Shown in pieces: positions 9,637-17,669 of a stretch of 64,000 nucleotides of DNA. Positions within the stretch are counted from its first letter, which is position 1; each line of letters starts with the position of its first letter. The stretch is from Agathobacter sp. (GTDB lineage Bacteria; Bacillota; Clostridia; Lachnospirales; Lachnospiraceae): contig JAFQRZ010000003.1 in NCBI GenBank assembly GCA_017409825.1, positions 62,001 to 126,000 of the forward strand, given 5' to 3'. The notes beneath the pieces are model-generated. The model did no database searches. It saw only the letters and a list, made by a program, of their open reading frames with translations, and was not told where the DNA came from. A program made the position numbers and the translations under genes.

Positions 9637-10821
9637 GTAATAGATTTTCTCTAATTCTTTTGCATCCATAAGCATTGGCACTGGATAGAGTGGATTGGCT
9701 TCTGTATCTGCGTGTTCCGCCATCATCAGGATATCTGCATTTATGATATTTGTAAATCCAGTTGGGATATTCATGCGTGCATTCATATCACGGATTTCTT
9801 GAATGAATTTCTTTGCACTTTGCTCGGTATCATCCGTTTCCTTGGAAATTCCTCCAGCGACGGCAAGCTGGTGCAATTTTGTATAAACACTTTCTCCGTA
9901 TTCTTCTAACACGATAGGCATAAGTACTGCATTTGCCAGGCCGTGAGGTACATTGTATTGTCCGCCAAGTGTATGAGCGACTGCGTGGATATATCCAACA
10001 TAGGATTTCGAAAAAGCGATGCCAGCGATATATGCGGCGCGAAGCATATTGCGACGTGCAACTTCATTTTGACCATCTGCATAAGCGGTTTCTAAATTTT
10101 CGAAAATCAGTTTCACAGCTTCTAAAGCATACGCACGGGTTTCCTTTGTGGTAGAGCCTCCGATGTAGGCTTCTACGGCATGGGTTAGTGCATCCATACC
10201 TGTTGTTGCGGTCAAATGCGGTGGAAGTGTAAGTGTTACTTCAGGGTCCAAAACTGCATAGGATGGAATGAGAGGGAAGCTGTTCATGGTATACTTGTGC
10301 TTGATTTCACTATTTGTAATAACGGATGTAACAGTTACTTCACTACCAGTTCCGGCAGTAGTTGGAACTGCGATTAGTGTAGGGATTTTTCTTAATACCT
10401 TAAGAAGCCCTTTCATTTGATTTACGGTTTTGTTTGGGTATGCAATTCTTGCTCCCACTGCTTTGGCACAGTCCATAGAGGAACCGCCGCCGAAGGCAAT
10501 TAATGCTTCGCAGTGTTCTGTTACATAGAGCTCGCGAGCTGCTTCGACATTGTTTACGGTTGGGTTTGGACATGTTTCGTCATAAACCACGCATTTGATA
10601 TTCGCATTTGCCAAAAGTGCTTCAAGCTTCGCTGTTGCGCCAAATTTGCGAAGCATAGTATCCGTTACCAAAAGAACGGACGTTACGCGTTGCTTCTTTA
10701 AAAGGGGCTCGATTTCAGCGACACTATTTAAAATTTCAGGCTCGCGATATGGCATAAAGGGCATCGCCAAACGGAAGGCGGCCTGAAAGGTTCTACAATA
10801 AATTTTCTTTAACGTATGCAT
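9622..10821 (-). CDS. Iron-containing (group III) alcohol dehydrogenase
   Basis: A 399-residue protein. It has the NAD-binding GGGSSMDCAKAVG motif (about residues 111-123) and AVPTTAGTGSEVT (about 152-164). The metal-binding Asp/His set typical of the family is present, including HAVEAYIGGST and a downstream HAVAHTLGGQYNVPHGLANA block. Members reduce aldehydes and ketones or oxidise alcohols with NAD(P)H. In fermentative clostridia they often dispose of reducing power as ethanol, butanol or propanediol. The specific substrate is not evident. Transcription starts upstream at about 10.85 kb, where an inverted repeat is visible. The gene is divergent from the pyruvate kinase-like operon. Confidence 0.88.
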   Translation of the reverse strand: MHTLKKIYCRTFQAAFRLAMPFMPYREPEILNSVAEIEPLLKKQRVTSVLLVTDTMLRKFGATAKLEALLANANIKCVVYDETCPNPTVNNVEAARELYVTEHCEALIAFGGGSSMDCAKAVGARIAYPNKTVNQMKGLLKVLRKIPTLIAVPTTAGTGSEVTVTSVITNSEIKHKYTMNSFPLIPSYAVLDPEVTLTLPPHLTATTGMDALTHAVEAYIGGSTTKETRAYALEAVKLIFENLETAYADGQNEVARRNMLRAAYIAGIAFSKSYVGYIHAVAHTLGGQYNVPHGLANAVLMPIVLEEYGESVYTKLHQLAVAGGISKETDDTEQSAKKFIQEIRDMNARMNIPTGFTNIINADILMMAEHADTEANPLYPVPMLMDAKELEKIYYKSQL

Positions 10822-10843
10822 AATAATTTCTCCTCATTTCCAG

Positions 10844-10861
10844 TTTAAACTCCTGTTTAAA
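10844..10861. promoter_or_regulatory. Inverted repeat in the alcohol dehydrogenase upstream region
   Basis: Perfect 7-bp arms TTTAAAC and GTTTAAA are separated by TCCT, 22 bases before the dehydrogenase start. Position and symmetry fit a repressor operator. The binding protein is unknown. Confidence 0.35.
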
Positions 10862-10900
10862 TTATACGTCGAATAATAAAAAACTGCAAGAAAACATAGA

Positions 10901-10929
10901 TTGGAATTGTGCTGTATTTTTGGTAGAAT
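10901..10929 (+). promoter_or_regulatory. Predicted sigma-A promoter of the pyruvate kinase-like/GH13/GH3 operon
   Basis: TTGGAA (10901-10906), a 17-base spacer and TAGAAT (10924-10929) lie 18 bases before the first start codon. Assigned from consensus only. Confidence 0.5.
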
Positions 10930-10946
10930 AGAGCCAGAGGTGCAAA

Positions 10947-11966
10947 ATGATGAGAACAGAAATCTTTGGAACCTTCGGACCAGCATGTGCATCCGAGGAA
11001 ACGCTAAGAAAAATGATAGATGCAGGAGTGACAGGGATGCGACTCAATCTCTCGCACACGACGTTACCTGCTAGTGAAAACTATATTCGAAATTTTCAAA
11101 ATGCTGCCATGCAAGCAAATGTGAAACCACAGATTTTGATAGATATGCAAGGACCAGAGCTGCGAGTTGGTAGACTAGAAAGACCGATGGAGTTGCAGGA
11201 AGGGGAGCAAGTGTTTCTTTTTGATACAGACACTTGCAAAAAGAAAAGAGCAGTTCCAGTTCCAACAGAAGTTGTGAAAGCAGTCAAAGCGGGAGAGGAA
11301 ATTCTGTTGGATGACGGAAAAATTTTGATGCAAGTAGAAGATGAAATTTCCCCAGGTGGTAATGTGGTGGCCGCCCGAGTGCGCCGAGCTGGAATCTTGC
11401 AGAGCCATAAGAGTGTGAAAATTATTGGGAAAAATATAAAACTTCCTCCATTAACAGAGCATGATATCGAGAATATCATGGTTGCAAAAGAATATGGAGT
11501 AACCGCACTTATGCAGCCATTTGTATGTGGTGGAGCCGATTTAAAATATGTTCGTAAAGTGTTGAAGGAACATGGTGCAGAAGATGTCAAAGTCTTTGGC
11601 AAGATAGAAAATCTTCTTGGTGTAGAAAATATAGAAGATATTTTGCCAGAAGCAGATGTGATTATTATCGCCCGTGGTGATTTGGGAAATGATATGCCAC
11701 TTTGGGAATTGCCAGGGGTACAGAAGGAGATAGAAGCAGCTTGCAAAAAGGCGAAGAAACCATATATCGTTGTAACACAAATGCTGGCATCCATGGAAAG
11801 GCATCCGGTACCGACCCGAGCAGAGGTTTCCGATATTTTCCACGCGGTTTACCATGGTGCGTGGGGCGTGATGCTGACAGGAGAAACTGCAGTTGGAGAT
11901 TATCCTGTGGAGGCAGTTCAGTACTTAGCGAATACTGCAAAAGAAGCAGAAAAGTATATTGAGTGA
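10947..11966 (+). CDS. Short pyruvate kinase-like protein lacking the C-terminal domain
   Basis: The 339 residues cover the TIM-barrel A domain and the small B domain (about residues 68-155) of pyruvate kinase. Active-site motifs are present: RLNLSH near residue 33, MQGPELRVG (about 71-79), the catalytic Lys in FGKIEN (about 214), ARGDLG (about 234) and QMLASM (about 267-272). The chain ends at the GETAVGDYPVEAV helix, so the roughly 130-residue allosteric C domain of normal bacterial enzymes (about 470 residues or more) is missing. The frame is intact and leads straight into the next gene after 10 bases, so this is a compact form and not an obvious pseudogene. It may be an unregulated pyruvate kinase or a related phosphotransferase. 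ATG at 10950 is an alternative start. Confidence 0.8.
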   Translation: MMRTEIFGTFGPACASEETLRKMIDAGVTGMRLNLSHTTLPASENYIRNFQNAAMQANVKPQILIDMQGPELRVGRLERPMELQEGEQVFLFDTDTCKKKRAVPVPTEVVKAVKAGEEILLDDGKILMQVEDEISPGGNVVAARVRRAGILQSHKSVKIIGKNIKLPPLTEHDIENIMVAKEYGVTALMQPFVCGGADLKYVRKVLKEHGAEDVKVFGKIENLLGVENIEDILPEADVIIIARGDLGNDMPLWELPGVQKEIEAACKKAKKPYIVVTQMLASMERHPVPTRAEVSDIFHAVYHGAWGVMLTGETAVGDYPVEAVQYLANTAKEAEKYIE

Positions 11967-11976
11967 GGAGTAGAAA

Positions 11977-13716
11977 ATGGAGTTTTCGGCAATCTTTCAT
12001 GACACAACAAAAAAATATTGTTATGCTCTGGAAAAAGGTTATTTTGTCATTCGGTTGAAAACAAAGAGGAATGATATTAAGAGGGTGACATTGCTTTATC
12101 AGGATAAATATATTCCAATTAATTTTCATGATACGAGAGCTTCTAAAGAAATGCACAAAATTGCGAGCGATAACTATTGTGATTACTATGAAGTGCGACT
12201 GGAAATGGATATGGTATGTCTGCGGTATCAGTTTGAGTTAGAAGATTATGAGGGGCAGATTTATTATTATGCAAACCATGAGTTTTATAAAGAGCCTCGC
12301 ACGCATATTGATTATATGTATGACTGTCCACAGAATCTTCGAGAAGAGGAAATGGTGGTAACACCAGAATGGGCGAAGAATAAAGTCGTGTATCAGATTT
12401 TTCCATCACGTTTTGCTACCAGTCAGGATGTGAGAGAGGAAGATTGGTATCAAGCACCAATTGGACATCAGGCAGATTTGAAAGGTGACTTAAGAGGAAT
12501 TATCAATCACCTAGAGCATTTGGTAGAATTAGGTGTGGATATTATTTATATGACTCCGATTTTTCAGTCACCATCCAGCCACAAATATAATACAGTGGAT
12601 TATTACAAAATTGATCCATCGTTTGGAACAGAAGAAGATATTAAAGAGCTAGTGGACAAAGCACATGCACTTGAGATGTATGTGATTATGGATGCCGTGT
12701 TCAATCATACAGGAACCGATTTCTTTGCATTTCAGGATGTATTGGAGAAACAAGCGGATTCCAGATATGTGGACTGGTATTATATTGACTGTTTTCCATT
12801 GGATATGCAGTGGGGAAAGAAACCGAATTTCAAAACCTTTTCATATTTCCCAGGTATGCCGAAGCTCAATCTGCAAAATGATGAGGTTGCAGAATATTGT
12901 ATTGGTGTAGGCCGATACTGGATGGAAAAATGTCATATCGATGGCTGGCGTTTAGACGTTGGAGATGAAGTGAGTCATAAGTTTTGGCGTCGTTTTCGTA
13001 AAGCAATAAAAGAGGTGAATCCAGAGGCGCTTATCATCGGAGAGGTTTGGCATCATGCGGAAGATTTTCTGGATGGTGAGGAATGGGATACCGTCATGAA
13101 TTATCCATTCTGTTTTGCGATGGAAAATCTAGTTGCAAACGAAAGCATTACGGCTTCTCAGTTCTTAGGACAAATGGGATATCTGGAAGGGAATTTACAT
13201 AGCAGGATTTATCCGCTTTTGTGGAATCTCATAGATAGTCATGATTTTTCTCGTTTCATGTATCGATGCGGAGAAGATGTAGAGCGTTTTAAACTTGGCG
13301 TAGGATTGCAGCTACTTTGGCCAGGGATGCCGTTTGTTTATTATGGTGATGAATATGGCATGACTGGAGGTGCAGACCCAGATTGTCGCAGAGGCATGGT
13401 TTGGGATGAGAAGTATCAGAATCAAGAGATATATGAGTGGTATCGCAAGCTGATACGAATCCGAAAGGAATATCCCGTTTTAACAGAGGGAAGAACCACG
13501 AATGTATTTTGCGATGATGAGCAGGGGGTTTTTGCAATTACAAAAGAGAAGGATGGACAAGAGATGATTCTTTTGGCACATGTGAAAGCAGGGGCAGCGA
13601 TTATTGCAGATGAAACAATTTCATCGAAGCTTGAAGGTACATATAATCTTTTGTCAAAAACAGCTTTTTCTAAAAATTTAGCTGACTTTGAACTTGCAGT
13701 TTTGATAAAAAAATAA
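11977..13716 (+). CDS. GH13 alpha-glycosidase (cyclomaltodextrinase/neopullulanase type)
   Basis: A 579-residue enzyme. The N-terminal beta domain (about residues 1-120) resembles the CBM34-type domain of the GH13_20 group, and the (beta/alpha)8 barrel follows from about 125. Catalytic motifs are clear: MDAVFNHTG (about 238-246), GWRLDVGDEV with the nucleophile Asp (about 325), IIGEVWHHA with the acid/base Glu (about 360), and LIDSHDFSRF with the transition-state Asp (about 423). The enzyme should hydrolyse alpha-1,4 bonds of cyclodextrins, pullulan or maltooligosaccharides. There is no signal peptide, so it acts in the cytoplasm. It follows the pyruvate kinase-like gene by 10 bases and precedes GH3, suggesting an intracellular glycan-use operon. 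Confidence 0.88.
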   Translation: MEFSAIFHDTTKKYCYALEKGYFVIRLKTKRNDIKRVTLLYQDKYIPINFHDTRASKEMHKIASDNYCDYYEVRLEMDMVCLRYQFELEDYEGQIYYYANHEFYKEPRTHIDYMYDCPQNLREEEMVVTPEWAKNKVVYQIFPSRFATSQDVREEDWYQAPIGHQADLKGDLRGIINHLEHLVELGVDIIYMTPIFQSPSSHKYNTVDYYKIDPSFGTEEDIKELVDKAHALEMYVIMDAVFNHTGTDFFAFQDVLEKQADSRYVDWYYIDCFPLDMQWGKKPNFKTFSYFPGMPKLNLQNDEVAEYCIGVGRYWMEKCHIDGWRLDVGDEVSHKFWRRFRKAIKEVNPEALIIGEVWHHAEDFLDGEEWDTVMNYPFCFAMENLVANESITASQFLGQMGYLEGNLHSRIYPLLWNLIDSHDFSRFMYRCGEDVERFKLGVGLQLLWPGMPFVYYGDEYGMTGGADPDCRRGMVWDEKYQNQEIYEWYRKLIRIRKEYPVLTEGRTTNVFCDDEQGVFAITKEKDGQEMILLAHVKAGAAIIADETISSKLEGTYNLLSKTAFSKNLADFELAVLIKK

Positions 13717-13779
13717 GATAATAAAAGGTAAGAGGTGGGAGATGCCCACAATAGTAATGAGGAAAAAGGAGAGGAAACC

Positions 13780-16035
13780 ATGGCAGTAAAAGCGAGTGAT
13801 AATTTTAAGGTCTATGAAAATCCAAAGGGACCTAAAATCAGTACCGTATCACGTAATGTGATCCAGAAGGGTAAATTATACTTCAAGGATATCGACGGAT
13901 CTGGCAAGGTGAGTAAGGTAAACGACTGGAGACTCCCAGCCGTAGAACGTGCAGAGGCCTATGTGAAAAAACTTACTTTAGAAGAGAAAATCGGACAGCT
14001 CTTTATTTCTGACTGGCGTATGGGTAAATATGTTCCAGAATTAGAAGCAAACGACAAAGGTGAAAAATCGGAACCAAAATTAGACGAATCGGGAATCCTG
14101 GATGAAGCGCCATTCATCGGTAAAACTATTTTCGGAGAACAGAATTTACCAGGAACTTCTACACTTTTGAAGGAATGGTTTGCACGCCACCTTATTTTAA
14201 GAAACAATGTTAGTACAGAAGATATTACAGATTATTTGAATCAGTTGCAGGCAGTAGCAGAAGAATGCGACCACTTTGTACCAGTGAGTGTGGCTTCTAA
14301 TTCTCGTAATGAAAATGGTGAAGTTGTATTCGGGATGAATGATGCAGGCGGCGTGTTCCCTACATGGCCAGGTACACTTGGTATCGCAGCTGCAGCAAGA
14401 GGCGACAGCCTCAAAGTGGTAGACCAGTTTTCAGATGCAGTACGTCGTTCTTGGAATGCAGTAGGTCTTCGTAAAGGCTATATGTATATGGCAGACGTTA
14501 TGTCAGATCCACGTTGGCAGCGTTCTTATGGTACATTTGGTGAAGACCCTAAATTCGTAAAGAAGGCATTTGAACACATGATTCCACGTATTCAGGGAAG
14601 CAAGACAGGTGTGACAGCAGATGGTGTTGCGATGACAGTAAAACACTTCCCAGGTGGTGGAGCACGTGAAAATGGTTTTGACCCACATTATGCAGCAGGA
14701 CAGTGGAATGTATATCAGACGAAGGGAAGCTTACAGAAGTATCATATCCCAGCATTCCAGACCGCAGTAGATTTGAAGGCGGCTTCTATTATGCCTTATT
14801 ATGCGAAACCAGCATTGGAAAAGAGTGCTGCGCAAAAGGACAAAGAAGGTAAGAAGATGGAAATGCAGCCTTATGGATTTGCATTTAATAAACCATTTAT
14901 TGACGGTCTTCTTCGTAAGCAGATGGGCTTCCAGGGGTATGTAAACTCTGATACTGGTATCGTTCACAATATGAAGTGGGGCGTAGAAATGCTTGACGAA
15001 CCAGAACGTATCGGCTTTGCAATCAACAATGCAGGTGTAGACTTAATCAGTGGTTTGTTCGATAACGAATATGCAATGGAAGCATACAAACGTGCTACCA
15101 ACAAATATTATGAAAAGAATCCAGTTCCAGAAGGATTCCAGAAAGAAGAAATCGTTCTTACTGACGAAGCGATTGACCGTGCGGTAACTCGTACATTGAC
15201 AGAAATGTTCGAACTCGGTATGTTCGAAGATACCTATCGTGATGTAAAAGCAGCAGAGAAGGTAATTGCTACACAGAAAGACTGGGACAATGCGTATGCA
15301 GCACATCTTAAGAGTGTTACTGTTCTTAAGAATGACTGGGTACTTCCACTTACTCCAGAAGCAACTTGGCAGAAAAATGTATATGCCGAAGCCTTCCACA
15401 AAGATCCTCGCGTAGCAGAAAAACTGACTGCCGAACTTCGTGGTATGTTGACACAGATTAATGTAGTAGACAATCCAAAGGATGCAGATTACGCAATTCT
15501 AATGTTGTACCCATCTTCTGGTGAATACTTCAATGCGACTAAGGGTTATTTGGAATTAGATATCTGCGAAGGAAAGGTTGTTCATGACGTAGATGATAAG
15601 TGTCGTCCAGTGGAAGCAACTCATGAAGAAACGACTCTGACAGGTGTAGAACGTATTCAGTTTATTTCGGATACGGTTCGTGCTAATGAAGGTAAAGTAA
15701 TCATCAACGTAAACTTTACACTTGCTTGGATGCTTGGAAATATCGAACCTTATGCAGATGCATTAACAGCGGGCTTTGATACATATCCACAGGCAGTATT
15801 GGATGTTATCCGTGGACTCTATCCACCATCCGGTAAGCTTCCATTTACACTTCCTCGCGGAGATGAAGTTCTTGCCGTAGATGAAAACGGCGTATGTATC
15901 AGTCCAAATGATGTGCCAGGTTACGACAAAGACAAATATATGCCTGACCACTTAAAGGATGAAAATGGTAAAGCGTATGCTTACCGTGATGGTCATGGAA
16001 ATTATTATGAATTAGATTTCGGTTTAAGATGGTAA
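13780..16035 (+). CDS. Glycoside hydrolase family 3 protein
   Basis: The 751-residue protein has the N-terminal GH3 barrel (WRLPAVERAEAYVKKLTLEE at about 47-66 marks its start) and the KHFPGGG motif (about 285-291). GYVNSDTGIV (about 388-397) carries the probable nucleophile Asp. A C-terminal alpha/beta sandwich follows. Likely activity is beta-glucosidase or beta-xylosidase on oligosaccharides; the acid/base residue is not conserved enough in this family to call. No signal peptide is present, so it is cytoplasmic. I chose ATG at 13780 because AAGGAGAGG lies just before it. An in-frame ATG at 13735 lacks a spaced site and would add 15 residues rich in charged and polar amino acids. Codons here are more regular than in neighbours, hinting at high expression. 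Confidence 0.85.
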   Translation: MAVKASDNFKVYENPKGPKISTVSRNVIQKGKLYFKDIDGSGKVSKVNDWRLPAVERAEAYVKKLTLEEKIGQLFISDWRMGKYVPELEANDKGEKSEPKLDESGILDEAPFIGKTIFGEQNLPGTSTLLKEWFARHLILRNNVSTEDITDYLNQLQAVAEECDHFVPVSVASNSRNENGEVVFGMNDAGGVFPTWPGTLGIAAAARGDSLKVVDQFSDAVRRSWNAVGLRKGYMYMADVMSDPRWQRSYGTFGEDPKFVKKAFEHMIPRIQGSKTGVTADGVAMTVKHFPGGGARENGFDPHYAAGQWNVYQTKGSLQKYHIPAFQTAVDLKAASIMPYYAKPALEKSAAQKDKEGKKMEMQPYGFAFNKPFIDGLLRKQMGFQGYVNSDTGIVHNMKWGVEMLDEPERIGFAINNAGVDLISGLFDNEYAMEAYKRATNKYYEKNPVPEGFQKEEIVLTDEAIDRAVTRTLTEMFELGMFEDTYRDVKAAEKVIATQKDWDNAYAAHLKSVTVLKNDWVLPLTPEATWQKNVYAEAFHKDPRVAEKLTAELRGMLTQINVVDNPKDADYAILMLYPSSGEYFNATKGYLELDICEGKVVHDVDDKCRPVEATHEETTLTGVERIQFISDTVRANEGKVIINVNFTLAWMLGNIEPYADALTAGFDTYPQAVLDVIRGLYPPSGKLPFTLPRGDEVLAVDENGVCISPNDVPGYDKDKYMPDHLKDENGKAYAYRDGHGNYYELDFGLRW

Positions 16036-16046
16036 ATGAATTAGGG

Positions 16047-16072
16047 ACGCACCTCTTCGGAGGTGCGTTTTT
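16047..16072 (+). terminator. Rho-independent terminator after GH3
   Basis: A 9-bp perfect stem (16047-16055 with 16060-16068) is capped by a stable TTCG tetraloop and followed by TTTTT. Confidence 0.92.
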
Positions 16073-16139
16073 GATGTGAACGGGTTCATATAAAAGGATT
16101 GTGCACAATGCGAAACTTCGAGAAAAAGCAGTAGATTCC

Positions 16140-16201
16140 TTGACCTTATAAGAAAAAGGGAGTATGGTTATACATTAGGAAATAGTTTAATGTCTAAACT
16201 A
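16140..16201 (+). promoter_or_regulatory. Predicted promoter and operator of the OhrR-type gene
   Basis: TTGACC (16140-16145), a 17-base spacer and TATGGT (16163-16168) form a promoter. An inverted repeat TAGTTTA-N5-TAAACTA (16183-16201) lies just past the expected start of transcription, where a repressor would block initiation. Autoregulation by the MarR/OhrR product is a fair inference. Confidence 0.45.
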
Positions 16202-16229
16202 ATTGTGTTACTAATGGAGGTGATAGGGA

Positions 16230-16670
16230 ATGTCTCTAGAAGGATACGAACAGTTAAAACTTGAAAATCAATTATGTTTTCCACTTTATGCTGCTGCAAA
16301 AGAAGTGGTTCGTCAATACAAGCCAGTTTTGGATGAGTTGGATTTGACCTACACACAGTACATCACAATGATGGTACTTTGGGAAAAAGAAAGCTTGAAT
16401 GTAAAAGAATTAGGAAGTATGCTTTATTTAGATTCAGGCACACTCACTCCACTTCTTAAGAAATTGGAAGCAAAGGGCTATGTAACCCGTTCTCGTTGTA
16501 AAGAAGATGAAAGAAATCTTATCATTAGCATTACCGAAAAAGGCGATGCGTTAAAAGAAAGAGCAGCCAACATTCCAGGCGATATGACTTGCAAATTTGT
16601 CAATATTTCGAAAGACGAAATTAAGGTTATGTATCATGCTCTTTACAAATTGCTGAGCCAAGTGCAGTAA
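16230..16670 (+). CDS. ohrR: MarR-family organic peroxide sensor, OhrR type
   Basis: The 146-residue winged-helix protein has the OhrR hallmark: an N-terminal LENQLCFPLYAAAKE segment (about residues 11-25) with a single Cys at about residue 16, equivalent to the peroxide-sensing Cys15 of Bacillus subtilis OhrR. Next come YKPVLDELDLTYTQY, the recognition helix region (YLDSGTLTPLLKKLEAKGYV, about 70-89) and the wing with RCKEDERN. Oxidation of the Cys by organic hydroperoxides should release it from DNA. No ohr peroxidase gene is adjacent, so its target lies elsewhere or it controls itself and distant genes. GGAGGTGAT precedes the start, and a terminator follows. Confidence 0.85.
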   Translation: MSLEGYEQLKLENQLCFPLYAAAKEVVRQYKPVLDELDLTYTQYITMMVLWEKESLNVKELGSMLYLDSGTLTPLLKKLEAKGYVTRSRCKEDERNLIISITEKGDALKERAANIPGDMTCKFVNISKDEIKVMYHALYKLLSQVQ

Positions 16671-16677
16671 AAAATAT

Positions 16678-16704
16678 GCTCCTGTCGAAAGACGGGAGCT
16701 TTTT
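16678..16704 (+). terminator. Terminator after ohrR
   Basis: A 9-bp stem with one G-T pair and a GAAA tetraloop (arms 16678-16686 and 16691-16699) is followed by TTTTT. Confidence 0.88.
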
Positions 16705-16760
16705 GTGCCATGTGGGAGATGTTTCCAGCAAGAAAATTTGAAAAAATGAAATTTATAGGT

Positions 16761-16786
16761 TAAGAAAATCTAAAATCTTCCGATAG
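16761..16786 (+). promoter_or_regulatory. Predicted sigma-D (flagellar sigma-28) promoter of flgM operon
   Basis: TAAG (16761-16764), 15 bases, then CCGATAG (16780-16786) fits the flagellar sigma factor consensus TAAA-N15-GCCGATAT with small departures. The downstream leader has TTTC and GAAA flanking AAGGAA (16804-16817), a short possible CsrA hairpin next to the ribosome site. Confidence 0.55.
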
Positions 16787-16830
16787 ATAAGGTAAGAAAG
16801 TAATTTCAAGGAAGAAAGGAGATGCTGTTT

Positions 16831-17112
16831 ATGCGTATAGATGCATATAATCAGATTGCCCAAGCTTACGGGGTACAGAAAACTTACAACACACAGAAAG
16901 CAAACAAAACAGCTTCCATGGGTAGTGATCAGTTATCTATTTCTCAGGCCGGTTATAGCTACCAGACAGCGAAAACCGCAGTATCAGAAGCTTCTGACGT
17001 TAGAGAAGACAAGGTTGCAAAACTCAAAGCACAGATTCAGAATGGCACATATTCTGTAAATCCAGATGATTTTGCAAGCAAATTATTGGAGAAATATAAC
17101 GCATTCATGTAG
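16831..17112 (+). CDS. flgM: Anti-sigma-28 factor FlgM
   Basis: The 93-residue protein is of normal FlgM size. Its second half, from about residue 50 (ASDVREDKVAKLKAQIQNGT, then YSVNPDDFASKLLEKY), is the FlgM signature that binds and inhibits the flagellar sigma factor. The N-terminus is Gln/Thr/Ser-rich and likely disordered, as expected for a secreted anti-sigma factor. I chose ATG at 16831: AAAGGAG lies 9 bases before it, while the ATG at 16822 abuts the ribosome site. It heads the late flagellar operon, and sigma-D-type promoter elements upstream would create the usual feedback loop. Confidence 0.9.
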   Translation: MRIDAYNQIAQAYGVQKTYNTQKANKTASMGSDQLSISQAGYSYQTAKTAVSEASDVREDKVAKLKAQIQNGTYSVNPDDFASKLLEKYNAFM

Positions 17113-17130
17113 TAGAAATGAGGGAAAACG

Positions 17131-17643
17131 GTGGCTAGTTTAGTTGATGAGCTTGTAAGCGTCTTAACAGAAGAAGAAAAACTATATAGTGCATTATTAG
17201 AATGCGCGGAAAAGAAAACTCAGATTCTGATAGATGCAGACGTACCAGCTTTGGAGCAATTAACTGCCATAGAACAGGAAAAGAGTGACGAGCTGCTTTC
17301 ACTTGGAAATAAGCAGATACAGCTTTTGGCGGATATCAAAACGGTACTTGGCAAGGCTGAGGAAACACTTACCGTCACGACTTTAATTGGATATCTGAAT
17401 TCTCAACCAGAGGTTCAGGAAAAACTATCCACCGCTAGAAATAACCTTTTAGATACTGCTACGAAGGTTCAACAAAAGAACCAGCAAAATGAAATTCTTT
17501 TGAAACAGGCCATCGAATTGGCGGAGTTTGACATCACTTTATTTAAGAGTTTGAGACAGGCTCCAGAAACCGCCAACTATAATAGCAAAGCCTATAACAC
17601 TGGTGCATTACTTGGCGGTAGTGGCTTCGATGCAAAACAATAG
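17131..17643 (+). CDS. flgN: FlgN-family flagellar export chaperone
   Basis: A 170-residue, nearly all-helical protein of the FlgN family (LVDELVSVLTEEEKLYSALL at the start, coiled segments to about residue 145). FlgN binds the C-termini of the hook-filament junction proteins FlgK and FlgL and delivers them to the export gate. The start is GTG at 17131, with GAGGG 8 bases upstream. Position between flgM and flgK is canonical for Firmicutes. The C-terminal about 25 residues are Gly/Ala/Asn-rich and probably disordered. Confidence 0.85.
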   Translation: MASLVDELVSVLTEEEKLYSALLECAEKKTQILIDADVPALEQLTAIEQEKSDELLSLGNKQIQLLADIKTVLGKAEETLTVTTLIGYLNSQPEVQEKLSTARNNLLDTATKVQQKNQQNEILLKQAIELAEFDITLFKSLRQAPETANYNSKAYNTGALLGGSGFDAKQ

Positions 17644-17669
17644 AATAGGAATTTAGATGGAGGACGGAA

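Noticed and set aside
11096-11794. Minus-strand open frame of 232 codons inside the pyruvate kinase-like gene
   Set aside because: It overlaps fully with a gene that has clear active-site motifs, and its own product is Ser/Cys/Phe-rich without family likeness.
10947-11966. Short pyruvate kinase as a frameshifted pseudogene
   Set aside because: The frame is intact, all active-site motifs are kept, and the next gene starts 10 bases later with its own ribosome site. I see no remnant of the C-terminal domain.
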